A DNA stretch of 64,000 nt, taken from assembly GCA_004352715.1 (NCBI GenBank), contig SCFE01000009.1:508525-572524 (forward strand), read 5' to 3'. The notes beneath the pieces were generated by a model. It ran no database searches, had not been told where the DNA came from, and saw only the letters and a program-made list of their open reading frames with translations. This stretch comes from Hofstenia miamia. Lineage: Eukaryota; Xenacoelomorpha; Acoela. Shown here one piece after another: positions 45,988 to 57,384 of this stretch. The number at the start of each line of letters is the position of its first letter. Positions within the stretch are counted from its first letter, which is position 1. Made by a program: the position numbers and the translations under genes.

Positions 45988-47108
45988 TTTAGATTCACAG
46001 GGTGCTCAGACTACTAATAGCAGTGCTAAGGAACTTAGTAACATGGCAGAAGGTTGCAGAGGTAACCATCATAGTGATTGACCCGCATCCTAACAGAAAA
46101 ATGGAAGTATTGGCATTTTGCAATTGTAATAAATAACAGTACAGATCCACCAAGCAGAACTAGACATCAATGATGACCAACTTGCATGGCATCACACCAA
46201 TGCTGTATCCACAAAGAATATTCCAAACTTGAAAATGTGCTACCCTATGTGTCTCTAGTTGTTAATTTCTAGCTGAATAAAACATTTCTCATTAGTTCTT
46301 ATTTCTCAGCTCATTTAATAATAACAGCATGTAGTTGCCATGCATGTACATTAGCTTATTATCATCACAGTGTTAGGTGTTAAGTGCATGTTTGAGTTGC
46401 AAATGATTGATGAAAAGTTATTCCCTAACTATAATAGTACACATAACTTAATGCAGTCAACAATTTGGGGTGCCTACTGGAATAGAATGTGTTGTCATCC
46501 TAAACTCAGGGGAGTAGCTCCCAAATTGTNNNNNNNNNNNNNNNNNNNNNNNNNNNNNNNNNNNNNNNNNNNNNNNNNNNNNNNNNNNNNNNNNNNNNNN
46601 NNNNNNNNNNNNNNNNNNNNNNNNNNNNNNNNNNNNNNNNNNNNNNNNNNNNNNNNNNNNNNNNNNNNNNNNNNNNNNNNNNNNNNNNNNNNNNNNNNNN
46701 NNNNNNNNNNNNNNNNNNNNNNNNNNNNNNNNNNNNNNNNNNNNNNNNNNNNNNNNNNNNNNNNNNNNNNNNNNNNNNNNNNNNNNNNNNNNNNNNNNNN
46801 NNNNNNNNNNNNNNGCCAGGAACTTAAGCATTTATTATGATAAGTAACACTATAGGTGTCTCAAGTATTTATACAAAAGTTCATAACAATTACCTGCAGC
46901 TGTTTACAGAGTTACATTCACATTTTCCCTTGCAAAATTATTAGAGCAATAACATGTTGCATGAAATCAAGGGGACAATAAATCATTAATTCGTAAAACT
47001 ACACTTGAATCAGTGACATCACTAGAAATAATGGTGGAGCATTTAGTTTGAAATTACAAAATCATAATAAATCAAAATTAAATCAAAAGGGGCCCCAGTG
47101 ACTCTACA
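45988..47108 (-). mobile_element. Complete Ty3/Gypsy LTR (copy A)
   Basis: Starts TGTAGAGTCACTGGGG at 47108 and ends AATCTAAA at 45988 (TCTACA in copy B), giving inverted ends TGTAGA/TCTACA. It holds a TATA-like tataaatacttgagac near 46870 and a poly(A) signal aataaatg near 46840, so it can start and end a transcript. A 285-N run splits it at 46530-46814. It is preceded by a polypurine tract and followed by the PBS. Confidence 0.85.
46530..46814. other. N run inside LTR copy A
   Basis: 285 Ns between caaattgt and gccaggaac. In copies B and C these two sequences are one base apart. Confidence 0.97.
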
Positions 47109-47122
47109 TGCCCCCCTTGCTC
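47109..47122 (-). promoter_or_regulatory. Polypurine tract
   Basis: On the minus strand gagcaaggggggca lies directly upstream of the LTR start, the normal plus-strand primer position for LTR retrotransposons. Confidence 0.75.
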
Positions 47123-48142
47123 AAACTAATTTTGACTCTACAAATACACAAATACATTGTCTTACACTATGAATCTGTAAAATACTTTAAAAAATTGATA
47201 AGCTAGCCAAAATTACTATATTATTAGCCTGTAGTAAATATGAAACAAAAAAATAGGCATTTATAAATTAGCTACTTATTGTGGCATTGGCATGAAAATC
47301 TATGTTGATGAACATCAGGATTTGCCAATGTTACACAGTAATTAATCCCTGACTCCAATACTAGAATGAGCCTATTCCTAATAAAAGTTAAAGGTAACAC
47401 AGGAGGTTAGGTAAGGGAAGGATGCATTTCCCACTCAGCCAACCTGATACAGAGAATCTTTAAAGAAAGAGTCATATAAGACAGGAGCCCTAATTCAAGT
47501 AAAGAGAGAGAGAGAAGCTCTATAAGTTGTTGGGTGAAGAGTGTACCCTACATGCTAGTGTACCTAAATTCAGTGCAGGCCTCAGCTTGTGCAATTTAGA
47601 TACTGCATTAAACATAATAAACATAATGAAAGACAAGTGGTTGTGAAAGGCCCTATATCTAAACCTTCTGAAGTGCTGTAGAGATGAAACTTGTAAAGCT
47701 GTACCTGAACATGGCACCTTCAGCAACAATCAGATAATTTAGAAAAGCCTTTTAATAAATAGCATATGCAACTAGTAGTAAGAGTAGAGTAAAATCTATT
47801 AAACTTTTGATAACAAAATCAGAGCATTTAAACATAAAAACAGGTATTCTATCAACAAAAAAACACTAAAAACATACCTTGAAACTATGAGTAAACACTA
47901 ACAGGTCCCTCATTAACCTTGTGCATGGTAATTGATTGAATCAGAAATACTGTGCAGCAGATGATTCAAATGTTTAAAATGGCACAGAGTGTCTAACACT
48001 TATTAAATCAAACAAGGCAAATACAAATTCATATAAATATATTGTACAATTAATATTGACTAAATTTAAAATAGTAATGACAAAATTGTTTGTTGAGCAT
48101 CTATTGATGCCACATGCCCTACCTCTAAGCTGGGCTATTTTA

Positions 48143-49250
48143 ATCAACCAATTCAACAATATCAGGTTGTGTGAGTTGCTGAGCGGGTTGTAACAACAAG
48201 ATATCACATGGATTGTTCCATGATAAAATATCAAAGAATTCAGTTAAATGAGTTGCATAACATATCAATTCCAGTTCTGTAGTAAGAGTTTTAGTGAATT
48301 TGTAAAACTTAGGGTTGATCATTTGAGTTGATATCAGTAAGGCATTGCATAGAGAGTTAATTTTTCTTGTACACATATTGTAAAATTTATAATAAAGGTG
48401 TAATCCTTTCAGAGCAATTAGTAATGTCATTCAAGCATCAATGTAGGATTCATGAGCTTCGTCTTCCTTGATTTTAGTATTGGGATAGAAAAATTTAAAG
48501 AAGTATACAAATTAGTGTGAGATTTAACCTCATTGAAATAAATTGATATGTGCTCATTGAGTATCTCCTCCGTAATTAGATTGGGTTCATTAATCTTGGC
48601 TCACATCATTGTTATAATTTCAATGTGCTTTGTGACATCATAATATTTGAGTGTGATTTGAATTAGATTGGTCTTGAGGAGGTTGTTCATACCAGAGAAT
48701 AAGATGACTGTTTTTGACAGAAGTTTTGTGAGTGAATGCTTAAGATGATTGGTTTGATCAGATACTGGCTTACCATTGTGGAAGACATATTCTAGGGCAA
48801 TGTGACCATCAGCATATAGACATGATATATCATTGTTTCTGATAAGTTTTTGTTGACTTTGTTTGTATTTCTCAGAGTGTAGTGTTCTTATAAGATTGCT
48901 GAAGTTGTTAATGTACTGGTCTTCTTTTGTTAGTGGAATGTGTACATGGCATGTTTTCATATGAGTTGATCTCCACCATGGTTGGATAATAGCAGTATGG
49001 ACAAGCAGACTGGGGATGCAGTAATTGTTTTCTGTCTCAATAGCTTCTTCCATGGAGATATCTGTGGTAGGAGTAATGTCCAATTTGACATTAGGATAGT
49101 TCACCTATGCATGAACTATGTACTTCTATAGGGTATCAGAACTATAGTGAGGACAGAGACATTCAATTGTAGTATCTGATAAAACAAGTTTAGAAGTTGT
49201 GCATTCCATATCAAAAGTGCTTTGTGAGTGAGGCTCAAGTAAAATAGCAA
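48143..49250 (-). pseudogene. ORF3 of the second Gypsy family, unknown (possible envelope-like)
   Basis: A frame of about 365 codons with four stops, beginning near EPHSQSTFDMECTTSKLVLS and containing IIQPWWRSTHMKTCHVHIP, and ending PDIVELVD before a purine-rich 3' UTR leading to the LTR at 47108. It lies between truncated LTR B and LTR A. Cysteines are spread as in a folded outer domain, but no membrane segment or furin-like site is clear. It takes the position of env. The stops may be decay. Confidence 0.5.
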
Positions 49251-49254
49251 GCTA

Positions 49255-49982
49255 GTTTTACAAATTAATGATTTATTGTCCCCTTGATTTCATGCAACAT
49301 GTTATTGCTCTAATAATTTTGCAAGGGAAAATGTGAATGTAACTCTGTAAACAGCTGCAGGTAATTGTTATGAACTTTTGTATAAATACTTGAGACACCT
49401 ATAGTGTTACTTATCATAATAAATGCTTAAGTTCCTGGCGACAATTTGGGAGCTACTCCCCTGAGTTTAGGAGGACAACACATTCTATTCCAGTAGGCAG
49501 CCCAAATTGTTGACTGCATTAAGTTATGTGTACTATTATAGTTAGGGAATAACTTTTCATCAATCATTTGCAACTCAAACATGCACTTAACACCTAACAC
49601 TGTGATGATAATAAGCTAATGTACATGCATGGCAACTACATGCTGTTATTATTAAATGAGCTGAGAAATAAGAACTAATGAGAAATGTTTTATTCAGCTA
49701 GAAATTAACAACTAGAGACACATAGGGTAGCACTTTTTCAAGTTTGGAATATTCTTTGTGGATACAGCTTTGGTGTGATGCCATGCAAGTTGGTAATCAT
49801 TGAAGTCTAGTTCTGCTTGTTGGATCTGTACTGTTATTTATTACAAGGGCAAAATACTGATACTTCCATTTTTCTGTTAGGATGTGGGTCTCTCACAATG
49901 ATGGTCACCTCTGCAACCTTCTGCCATGTCACTAAGTTCATTAGCACTGCTAGTAGTAGTCTGAGCACCCTGTGAATCTACA
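49255..49982 (+). mobile_element. Gypsy LTR copy B, 5'-truncated
   Basis: Matches the reverse complement of LTR copy A from base 120 of the LTR to its TCTACA end, followed by the PBS at 49983. It lacks the first part of the LTR. The tataaatacttgagaca promoter core is present near 49380. Confidence 0.82.
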
Positions 49983-50028
49983 TGGTGACCCTGACGTGAT
50001 CCTGAGCTATCACCAAGCTCTGACAATG
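49983..50028 (+). mobile_element. PBS and short internal remnant between LTR copies B and C
   Basis: Only about 46 bases of internal sequence (PBS and gagctatcaccaagctctga) remain between the two LTR copies, so almost all the coding region is deleted. Confidence 0.7.
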
Positions 50029-50716
50029 TACTTGAGACACCTGTAGTGAGCATTAAATAAACTTTGTCTCACTTTAACTGTTTTTGATCTTTTTTCATTT
50101 TATTATTGGGAACTCCTTTTTAGGCATTATGTTACTTATTATAATAAATGCTTAAGTTCCTGGCAACAATTTGGGAGTTACTCCCCTGAGTTTAGGATGA
50201 CAACACATTCTATTCTGGTAGGCAGCCCAAATTGTGGACTGCATTAAGTTACATGTACTACTATGTTTAGGGAATAACTTTTTATCAATCATTTGCAACT
50301 TGAAAATGCACTTAACACCTAACACTGTAATTATAATAAGCCACTGGCTAATGCGAATGCATTGCAACTACAAGCTGTTATTATTACATGAGCTGAGAAA
50401 TATGAACTAATGAGAAACATTTTATTGAGCTAGAAATTAACAACTAGAGACATGTAGGGCAGCAACTTTTTCAAGTTTGGAATATTCTTTGTAGATACAG
50501 CTTTGGTGTGATGCCATGCAAGTTGGTAATCATTGAAGTGTTAGTTCTGCTTGTTGGATCTGTACTGTTATTTATTACAAGGGCAAAATACTGATAATTC
50601 CATTATTCTGTTAGGACATGGGTCTCTCACAATGATGGTCACCTCTGCAACCTTCTGCCATGTCACTAAGTTCATTAGCACTGCTAGTAGTAGTCTGAGC
50701 ACCCTATGATTCTACA
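50029..50716 (+). mobile_element. Gypsy LTR copy C, 5'-truncated
   Basis: Starts at tacttgagacacctgtag (inside the LTR promoter region) with about 90 extra bases near 50050-50130, then follows copy B closely to the TCTACA end at 50711-50716. Confidence 0.8.
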
Positions 50717-51956
50717 GTATCACTTCCCCCAATTTCATTTCCCCAAGTCTGACATCTACAAAAATTAAAAACCATTAGAGACATGATTTCAAAGAATTTG
50801 TAATTATATATTTGAATAAATATATGCATTTCTTTATGCTGTATTTTGATTAGATTTATTGTAGACTAGATTATCCAATTAGAGTTGCAAGCAAATAAAT
50901 GTAAATATGTACTATAATTATATACATAAATATTCACAATTTGCATTTAGTAAATATTTAGCAGTTCTTTTAAACCATGTTTAGATTTAAAATAGAAATT
51001 TAATTATATTCATTACTTTCATAGTTTGTACTTTATTGTAATAGGTAGCTAGTTTTTTTAGGATTCATTTGTTTGCTAATTCTATATTATATCTCATAGA
51101 TTTTGCAATCAGCCATACTAGTTTATGCAGGCAGACTATTCTATTCCTCTTAACAGTTATTGAATTTATTTTAATAAGCAGTTCAGACAGGGTTCAAACT
51201 TGTAATTTCCATATTAAAACAGCTATGTTGTCCTACACTCTGAATCTGTTAAATACTTAAGATAAGCTAGCCCAAATAATTATGTTAATAGCCTATAGTA
51301 AATTTGACATAAAAATAAGTAGCATTTATAAATTAGCACAGGGCATATTAATGCAAATCCTAAATTATCAAGTTAGATCTAAACAGCTTCAAAGGTAAAT
51401 TATATATAAAATGAAAACAGCAACTTTCAATGTTTATTATTAAAACACATATTTACATTTATTTACTTGCAATTTTATTGAAATTGTGTCTCTAATGGTT
51501 CTTAATTTATGGTGACATCAGAGAACACATCATTTTCTATTACAGACAATTACAGGTTTGCTTATTCAAATAGTCTTTTATTTATGTAAAACAAAAAATT
51601 TAGAATATTAAATTTGTTTCAACATCTAAATGATAAGAATTTCTGTATTTTTGTATTTGACAATAGTAAACTAATGTGATGTATTATTATGATTTTTCAG
51701 ATTCCTGGTCCCCCTTATGTACATAATATACTCAAGTATTAACTGCTTTTAATGCAGGGTTGTCATGAGAGAACTGGCTGCCATTTTGCCAGGCTTATTT
51801 TATAAATTTACATTAAAATCTAAATTACACTGAAATCTAATTGAAATACAAATTAAAGAAATACATATATTTATTCAAATATATAATTACAAATTAATTG
51901 AAATCGTGTCTCTAACAGTTTTTAATTTTTGGTTACATTAGTCTTGGGGAATTAAA
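50717..51956. repeat. SINE-like and AT-rich remnants
   Basis: 51187-51250 (inverted tRNA-like block) and 51550-51790 match the repeat at 17150-17480. The rest is AT-rich. A sequence around 50760-50820 recurs inverted at about 51840-51940 (aaatatataattacaaatt, gagacacgattt-type). Confidence 0.45.
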
Positions 51957-52607
51957 TTGGAGGAAAAGATGTACAACCTAGTCGAAATATCATTGCCTTA
52001 AACGACATTTGGACACTAACAAACGTTATTAATATTTCGATTTAAGGTATTACGATAACAAAATTCAATTGCTAGTATCAAGTTTCTATTTTTAGTTTAG
52101 CCTTTAGTCATTTCTTGAAAATAAGTTTAACCAAGGTTTTTTATTTGATTAAACTGGTGAACATTTTGATATTCATATAGTTAACTTAGACTTTTTTTTA
52201 GAGACTATAGTATATTTCATGTTATTTTTAATAGTATTACAGCATAAAATTGCTGCATTACATTTTTGAATTGAGATTTGAGGCTAATGATTATAAGACC
52301 GTTATCAGCTATTTCATATTCATTCATATTGCAAAGGCGTCAATTTAACGATAAAGATTATTTTATAAACATCGATAATAAGATTTTGGACTAGGTACAT
52401 TTGTACTAATATATAATTGAGTATAATTATGTATAGCACAGATGGTTTTTTTATTAAATTCTGAGAACGCAAATAAAATTAACTCCAATCCCTCACCTAA
52501 AACTTAAAAATTAGCTTGATGGTTGGGTGGTAGCGTTAGTGTTAAGGTTAGAGGTTAACCATTTTATGACGTCACTTATACTGGGTCCCTTAAATAAATT
52601 AACGCTC

Positions 52608-52808
52608 TTAACTTTTAGGATTAAGGAGCGTAAGGTCTGCAAATTGTAGTAAAGCCTTAATACAGTTGCTCTTATTAAGAATAAAATTTTGTTTACATTC
52701 TTTGACCAGATGACAACGACTGCTGTTGTAGAAGAAGCATCGAAGTAATATGTGCTCAATTGTCTCATATTCACGGTATCCCATTCGACAAAATGAGATT
52801 ACGGTGCG
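52608..52808 (-). pseudogene. LINE C-terminal tail, first duplicate
   Basis: Encodes RMGYREYETIEHILLRCFFY, the cysteine/histidine-containing C-terminal segment seen after RT in several LINE clades. It is cut by the single N at 52809. Confidence 0.65.
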
Positions 52809-53352
52809 NTTGGAGGAAAAGATGTACAACCTAGTCGAAATATCATTGCCTTAAACGACATTTGGACACTAACAAACGTTATTAATATTTCGATTTAAGG
52901 TATTACGATAACAAAATTCAATTGCCAGTATCAAGTTTCTATTTTTAGTTTAGCCTTTAGTCATTTCTTGAAAATAAGTTTAACCAAGGTTTTTTATTTG
53001 ATTAAACTGGTGAACATTTTGATATTCATATAGTTAACTTAGACTTTTTTAGAGACTATAGTATATTTCATGTTATTTTTAATAGTATTACAGCATAAAA
53101 TTGCTGCATTACATTTTTGAATTGAGATTTGAGGCTAATGATTATAAGACCGTTATCAGCTATTTCATATTCATTCATATTGCAAAGGCGTCAATTTAAC
53201 GATAAAGATTATTTTATAAACATCGATAATAAGATTTTGGACTAGGTACATTTGTACTAATATATAATTGAGTATACTTATGTATAGCACAGATGGTTAT
53301 TTTTTTATTAAATTCTGAGAACGCAAATAAAATTAACTCTAACCCTGGCGTT

Positions 53353-53643
53353 ATTGTACTTTAGGGAACCCAGCTTGAGTGACGTCATAAAATGGGTATT
53401 AAACTCTAACCTTAACCCTAACCCTACTCCCCAACCAATGCAATTACATTGCATTTCATTTTGTTGATTAATTTTTTGCAAAATTTTTCAGTTTTGGGGT
53501 AGGGATTAGGGTTAGGGTTAAAGTTTTATACCCTAACTCCAATCCCTCACCTAAAACTTAAAAATTAGCTTGATGGTTGGGTAGTAGGGTTAGTGTTAAG
53601 GTTAGAGGTTAACCAATTATACGTCGTCTTTTATGGGTCCCTT
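53353..53643. mobile_element. MITE-like element with CRE and telomere-like tracts in its arms
   Basis: Imperfect inverted ends, tttagggaaccca (left) and tttaagggaccca (right, reversed), with ccctaaccctaa-type tracts in both arms. A 39-base inverted pair lies at about 53394-53432 and 53496-53533. The left arm has TGACGTCA. The first duplicate (52482-52595) keeps only the right half. Confidence 0.6.
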
Positions 53644-53662
53644 AAATAAATTAACAACGCTC

Positions 53663-54665
53663 TTAACTTTTAGGAATAAGGAGCGTAACGGCAAATAGTA
53701 GTAAAGCCTTAATACTGTTGTTCTTATTAAGAATAAAATTTTGTTTACATTCTTTGACCAGATGACAACGACTGCTGTTGTAGAAGAAGCATCGAAGTAA
53801 TATGTGCTCAATTGTCTCATATTCACGGTATCCCATTCGACAAAATGAGATTACGGTGCGGAATTTTGATTGAAAGTAATTCAGTCTGTTGTGTTTGGTA
53901 ACGATCTGTGACAATACATGTGAAATGTCTTTCCTTCGTCTAGGGATTATGTTGCAGAAATGTGATAAGATTACCGAGTTTGCAAGATTGAAGGGAGGGA
54001 AGGATCTGTCAATCGTCCACTATAGGAGGAATATCAGCTAATGTAATTATTTTTGGTGTGTGATTTGAATTGAACGACTTTATAATTCGTAAGGTCATTT
54101 TCCTTTGGGTGCGGATGAGATAGCTCTGAATGTAGTTGAATTCGATGTTCCCAGACAGCTATTAATAATTTAGATCGAATGACTCCTTGATACAGTAGGT
54201 GAACGTTTTTGGAAAAAGTGCCGTAATGTTTATCGCGATGTATTGCACTGCATTGTGACATGCTGCTTTAATGTGGTTTTTAAATGTCAATTTATCATCG
54301 ATTTTGCTGGGTTGCATATTGAGCGTTTCAGATGGCAGGTGACGGATGTGGGTGTTTTAAGTTCATAGTTGTTCTTGTTAATGAATACAGTGTGGGTCTT
54401 GAACAAGTTCAGTTTTAACCCCTTTGATGTAGACCATTTCGTAAGTTCCCCAGAAATATTGTCAGCTATATTTATGGCGTCTTGTATGGATGTAACCTTG
54501 ATTGCAGTGTTAATGTCATCTGCGTATGTTACAATGTAACATTGTTCTGATAACTTTACGAGGATTTCATCGACACATATAATCCAAACAATAGAACTAA
54601 TGAAGCCACCTTGAGGCGTTCCAACATTCGGATATCAGGTGATGTCATTGTAAAGCTTGCTATGT
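53663..54665 (-). pseudogene. LINE reverse transcriptase 3' part
   Basis: Near the upstream end the minus strand encodes NVGTPQGGFISSIVWIICVD and YIVTYADDINTAI (YADD at 54515-54526), then LKLNLFKTHTVFINK and, in other frames, KIDDKLTFKNHIKAACHN and the tail ETIEHILLRC. PQG and YADD are RT motifs B and C. Several frame changes inactivate it. It continues into the duplicated tail. Confidence 0.78.
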
Positions 54666-56218
54666 ACAGTAGGTGAGAGGGACTCGAGATTATTGAAGTT
54701 AGATATTTTCATGGTTAGAATAAATGAAGTTTTAAAGGAATGGAATCAATCGTCCCTTTTGATATAATCAAAGCAAATATAAATAAATGTGTTACAGAGG
54801 CATTTACTAATTTAAAACTACAATGCCATCGCCATGTGAGTATGGGCTTTTCCTACATCAGTGAATAATGTAGCTTATCATGAACACAGATTTTTATCAA
54901 GAATTTGATCGATTTAAGTCTGTCGAAACATTAAAAGTAATTAGTCCTTGACTAATATGTTTTAAAGTATACAAGGCTAAATTCAAATTAATCAATGCTG
55001 TTGCTTTTTTAAAATCTGTTATAGTGCTTCCCAAAGGCGAGATCTTCAGCGTTTCAAATAAAAATGTATCGATCCAAGATTAAAATTTGATTGAAAATGA
55101 GAAGTAAATATTTGGAGTTTTAAAATTAATGGTTGTAATTAGATATTTTTTCGTTAAAAGTTTTAGCATGCATATAAGGGGGGGGGGCGCACGTACTCCT
55201 CAGATATTCATGCGATCTTCATGAAATTTCCGATTCATACTAGTTTGGAGCATAGGATTTATGATGATTATACCTGTTGTACTAAAAATTGTCAGAAAAT
55301 TCTGGTTCTATTGACCGAATGACATGTAGTAAAATTGACATTCCACTTGTAAAATTTATGATAAACTTTTCCCTTTATTTCCCCCACGTCTTTATCAATA
55401 ATGACCAAAACAAATTAAGGTAAGTATCATAGAAATTATTTATTAAATGAAAAACAAAGAAAAAGTGTTAGTAGTAATCGAACTTCAACGTGTACTCCTC
55501 CATTCTCATTGACAGATTCGATTCGCTTTTGGTAGGCCAGAGCAGTTTCTCGACACATCTCAATTGGCACTTCTTGAAATGGAAAGTTACTAAACCAACG
55601 CTCTTTGTAGCGTAATTGTCATATGTTAACTGCCATAGGAACTTTAGACACTTGGGCATGCGGGAATGCAATTATTATAAGGCAGATTTAATAGAATTTG
55701 TCAAAATAGCTTTAAAACTAAACTATCCCGCTCTGGAAATAGGTTGTGAAAATTTCGCTTAAACTACTATATAAATGTCGTTGTTGAGGTAAGATTGCAA
55801 TGAAACTAAGATCGGTGCAGCATACAACAGCAAGGAGTTTTTTGCGGTATTGGGGAAAGGTTTAGCTTAGATAAGACCTTATTATGAAAATTAATCAATA
55901 TTGTCTTAACAATTTATTATGACTATATAATTTTCTTAAAAAAATAAATTTTTAACAAAATTGAAGAAATTTATTTTGTATGTACTACCGATATATAAGG
56001 CCAGTCCTGAGAGGAAGGAATTTTATGCAAACATAGTGGACTATCTATTTTGAAGCTTTATTAGGGTTATATGTTTTTTGTTTAGCAATGAGTTCAAGTG
56101 GAATTTATTCCTTAATGTTAATTTGCTAAGATCAACCTTATGTATTTTTAGGCATATCGTAAACTTGATAATTTAATATAATAAATTTAAGTGGTGACGC
56201 CAACCAATTTTAGCTTTA
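54666..56218. other. AT-rich stretch, nothing recognised
   Basis: A poly-G run lies at 55178-55187. No motif-bearing frame was found. Confidence 0.4.
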
Positions 56219-56873
56219 ATAATAATAATGAATGACTTTATTTAGCCGCTGAATGCATACAACACTACAAAGAGAATAAAAAACAAGTCAAGTTTTACGA
56301 CAGTGAGGACAGTCACAGGAGATCAGATGAGAGCAGATAGAAGAGTAGGCGAAGTTGGAGAAGAGCTCAGCAAACTGAAAGACATCAAAGATTTCTTGAA
56401 GCTCGGTGACGGGGAAAAAATCAATGGATGTTGGAGGCTTGAGAGTGAAGATGTAATTAGCATCAGTACAAGCACGATTGAAAAACGAGTGAAGGATGCG
56501 ATGTTTCTTGGGACGACGGATGGAGAAGTTGAAAACATCATCAGAGCGAATAGAGCGGGAAACGTTCCATAGAGTGGCACAAGGAACGAGAAGGCCACCA
56601 ACAGGGAAAAGCATAGAGAAGAATGGCGCGACAAATTGATTTGAACAAATAGAGTTTCACAGCAGCCGTAGAATTAAAGGGAACATTGCGGAAGAGGGCA
56701 AAGAGTGAGGAATTGGCTTTGCGGAGGCGAAGGGATACATGACCAGACCAATTCAAGTTAGCAGCAAGTTGAACTCCAAGATGAGTAGGCAATTTAAGAT
56801 AGAAATGTTCCATTTTCCTTCTTTTATGCATCGAGTCACTCCTGTAGTCGCACGGTTGTCTCATAAATAGCAA
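56219..56873 (-). pseudogene. LINE RT C-terminal fragment with (ATT)n tail
   Basis: Frames encode HLGVQLAANLNWSGHVSLRL, LYLFKSICRAILLYAFPCWW and, one frame on, SMLFPVGGLLVPCATLWN with a tail to IRRPKKHRILHSFFNRACTD. This is the thumb and C-terminal region of a CR1/I-type RT. It ends in taataataataat at 56220-56231 (plus strand), a simple-repeat 3' end. Lesions put it in three frames. Confidence 0.75.
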
Positions 56874-57232
56874 CCTTATTTGAGAGAAAACCTGAGTACG
56901 GTTCCGTAAAAAGGAGGTTCCGAATGACAGAAAACTTAAAATTCTTCAAATTGTTCATTTTGTATCAGTTTTGTAACACTGGTTTTAACGGGGTGAAGCT
57001 AAATATCTTTATTTCCTTAAGAGCGGAAGTGTTTTTAAATTTAATGTAAAAGTTTAGTATTTAAATTCTCATTAGCAATGTTCTCACACAACATAAATAC
57101 CCTATTATGTTTAAATAGAAAAAATGCTGCAACTTTTCTGATCATTGTTTGTTGTAGTCATTGTTTAATTGTAGCTTGTTGTTTTGTGTAGATTCATAAT
57201 GTGTCTGTGTTTAACGTTTTCTATTTATTTAG

Positions 57233-57384
57233 AAATTGATGGAGACAATAGCTGTAGAGGCCATTGATGTTGTCAATGGATATCGTTGTTCCAAATGTAC
57301 TCAATTGAACATAAGAAATGAGATTTTGGCACGTGATTTGGAAGAAGCGAAGCAGCGATGTGTTCAAATGGAGAAAACTATTAG
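57233..57384 (+). CDS. CCDC102-like exon with possible start codon
   Basis: After acceptor ctatttatttag the frame reads K-L then [20 protein letters not shown] to CVQMEKTI and ends two bases into the Arg codon of the TIRWWS junction. The ATG at 57239 is the first in frame, but the exon appears spliced at its 5' side, so more upstream coding or 5' UTR may exist left of the window of recognition. Confidence 0.8.

Larger units (their letters stand above)
51957..53880. repeat. Duplicated segment, two near-identical copies joined at a single N
   Basis: 51957-52808 and 52810-53880 start with the same ttggaggaaaagatgtacaa and stay nearly identical for about 500 bases. Both contain the same LINE tail on the minus strand. 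They differ by an insertion of about 190 bp in the second (53335-53530). Confidence 0.85.
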
